The translations under genes were made by a program, and so were the position numbers. The notes beneath the pieces were generated by a model. The model saw nothing but the letters and a program-made list of their open reading frames with translations. It had not been told where the DNA came from and did no database searches. From NCBI RefSeq assembly GCF_051014685.1, contig NC_135049.1, positions 32,071,531-32,135,530 on the forward strand: a stretch of 64,000 nucleotides of DNA, written 5' to 3'. Shown here piece after piece: positions 62,921 through 64,000 of this stretch (its first letter is position 1; the number at the start of each line of letters is the position of its first letter). The stretch is from Ptiloglossa arizonensis (lineage: Eukaryota; Arthropoda; Insecta; Hymenoptera; Colletidae).

Positions 62921-64000
62921 CTTTCTCCTTCTCACTCGTCTTCTTACGAGCGATTATTTTTATCCCGCGTGGACCGCCGAGCGATAATATCGTTCGCGAT
63001 TGTCGTACGCCGACTTCCTTATTGCGCGAGAATCATCCAAGGATCGCCCACGTCTCGAAACACCGATCCGTTCCTCCGCTCCCGCGTAACCTTTACATCG
63101 GTGCGCCGCGAACTTACACCGAAATTATTTACCGGTTGTTCCGCGTTTCGGAGAATCGTGGCTCGAAGAGCCGAGATCGAAATCAACGAATAAATTACGC
63201 CCGCGTCGTAAACCCGGAATTTATAACTCCTCGACGATCCAATTTTGCGCGTTCTGCTCGACGGAACTAGTCGATAGCACCGCGTCGCGTGCAGCTCGAG
63301 GTCTGCGGCAAAACCCAGGGAACCAGACCCACCGACCGACCGATCGACGGAGTTAGCTTCCTGGGGAGCCGAGGAAGACCCAATTCGAAATCGAGGGAAC
63401 GAAAGCGTCGTCGTGCGCGTTCACCGGGAATCGGGGCTCTCTTTCCGCGGGAGTTCCTGGGAAAGAAGAAATCTCGTTTTTTTTACACGGTAAATCAAGG
63501 TTGGCTCGGAAGAACCTTTTCGACATGTGTTCCCCTAGGTTTTTTGCGATTCGCGAACTACACGCGTATCGTCGCCTTTCGGACCTTGCCAGCTCGTTCC
63601 ACGGACCTTGAATCTCGCGAAAGGAAAGAAAAATTTCCTTCGAGGTGGTCGAATCGTCCGAGAAACGACGCTCGCGTTTCTTTTCCGTCATCGAACGCCT
63701 GCGATTACAGTAATTTACGAACGAGAAAATGTTACGCGATTTTCTCAATTCGAATATTTTTTCGCGACATCTCTTCGAAGTCGATCGCGATTCGTCGACG
63801 ACTGTTCGCCTACGAGATTCGTCGGAAGGTTACCGGGCGTTTGGATCGGTGAAAATATCGGTCGTAGGAGGATCGAGTTTCGGAGTACGCGTTTCAACGA
63901 GGCCTCGCCCCCGGGTCTCGCCGGGTTAATATGGCCGGGCGAGCTTGTCGCACCCTCGGGACGACCGCCCTCGAAGGGTAGGATTTACTCGGCCGTTGTC

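Larger units (their letters stand above)
60461..64000. other. Unassigned stretch to the right edge
   Basis: No assignable exon. A (CGAGA)n repeat and a (CCT)n run are present. 62560-62720 is especially GC-rich. The frames are compositional. Confidence 0.3.

Overview
The window looks like nuclear DNA of an insect, most likely a hymenopteran such as a bee. Genes are split by GT/AG introns, intergenic DNA is long, microsatellites are common, and CpG is strikingly abundant even outside genes, a known hymenopteran trait. No bacterial, phage or CRISPR features are visible. Because the CpG-rich sequence is poor in stop codons, it is full of long, arginine-rich open frames that are chance products.

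Three protein genes are supported. At 2-2146 (+) are the last seven coding exons of Bicaudal C, an RNA-binding translational regulator; the KH-domain part lies before the window and the C-terminal SAM domain is complete. Its 3' UTR appears to run to about 6.2 kb. Facing it at 6373-7263 (-) is a complete PEX2, a RING-type peroxisomal E3 ligase subunit; the two genes converge on a shared 3' region near 6.2 kb. At 48753-49396 (-) is a two-exon gene for a 97-residue secreted Ala/Tyr-rich protein (cuticle-protein or neuropeptide-like type), with a TATA box, a split signal peptide, a furin-like site and a poly(A) signal.

From about 7.9 to 10.7 kb the base composition changes sharply to AT-rich. This island holds two copies of an about 84-bp repeat and, with its edges, eight variants of a GCCATCTAG/CTAGATGGC motif that resembles the CTCF core. 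It separates the BicC/PEX2 pair from the rest and is a candidate domain boundary.

From 11 kb to the end, apart from the small secreted-protein gene, no protein can be assigned. Scattered plus-strand splice signals suggest the 5' part of a very long gene: a leader exon ending at 11440, a 46-nt exon at 21132-21177, a zero-length exon (recursive splice site) at 37443/37444, and candidate exons at 57231-57311 and 60339-60460. If they belong together, the secreted-protein gene is nested in an intron on the opposite strand. The host gene's identity cannot be read from this window. I found no clearly new multi-gene system; the best leads are the AT island with its motif cluster and the recursive splice site.
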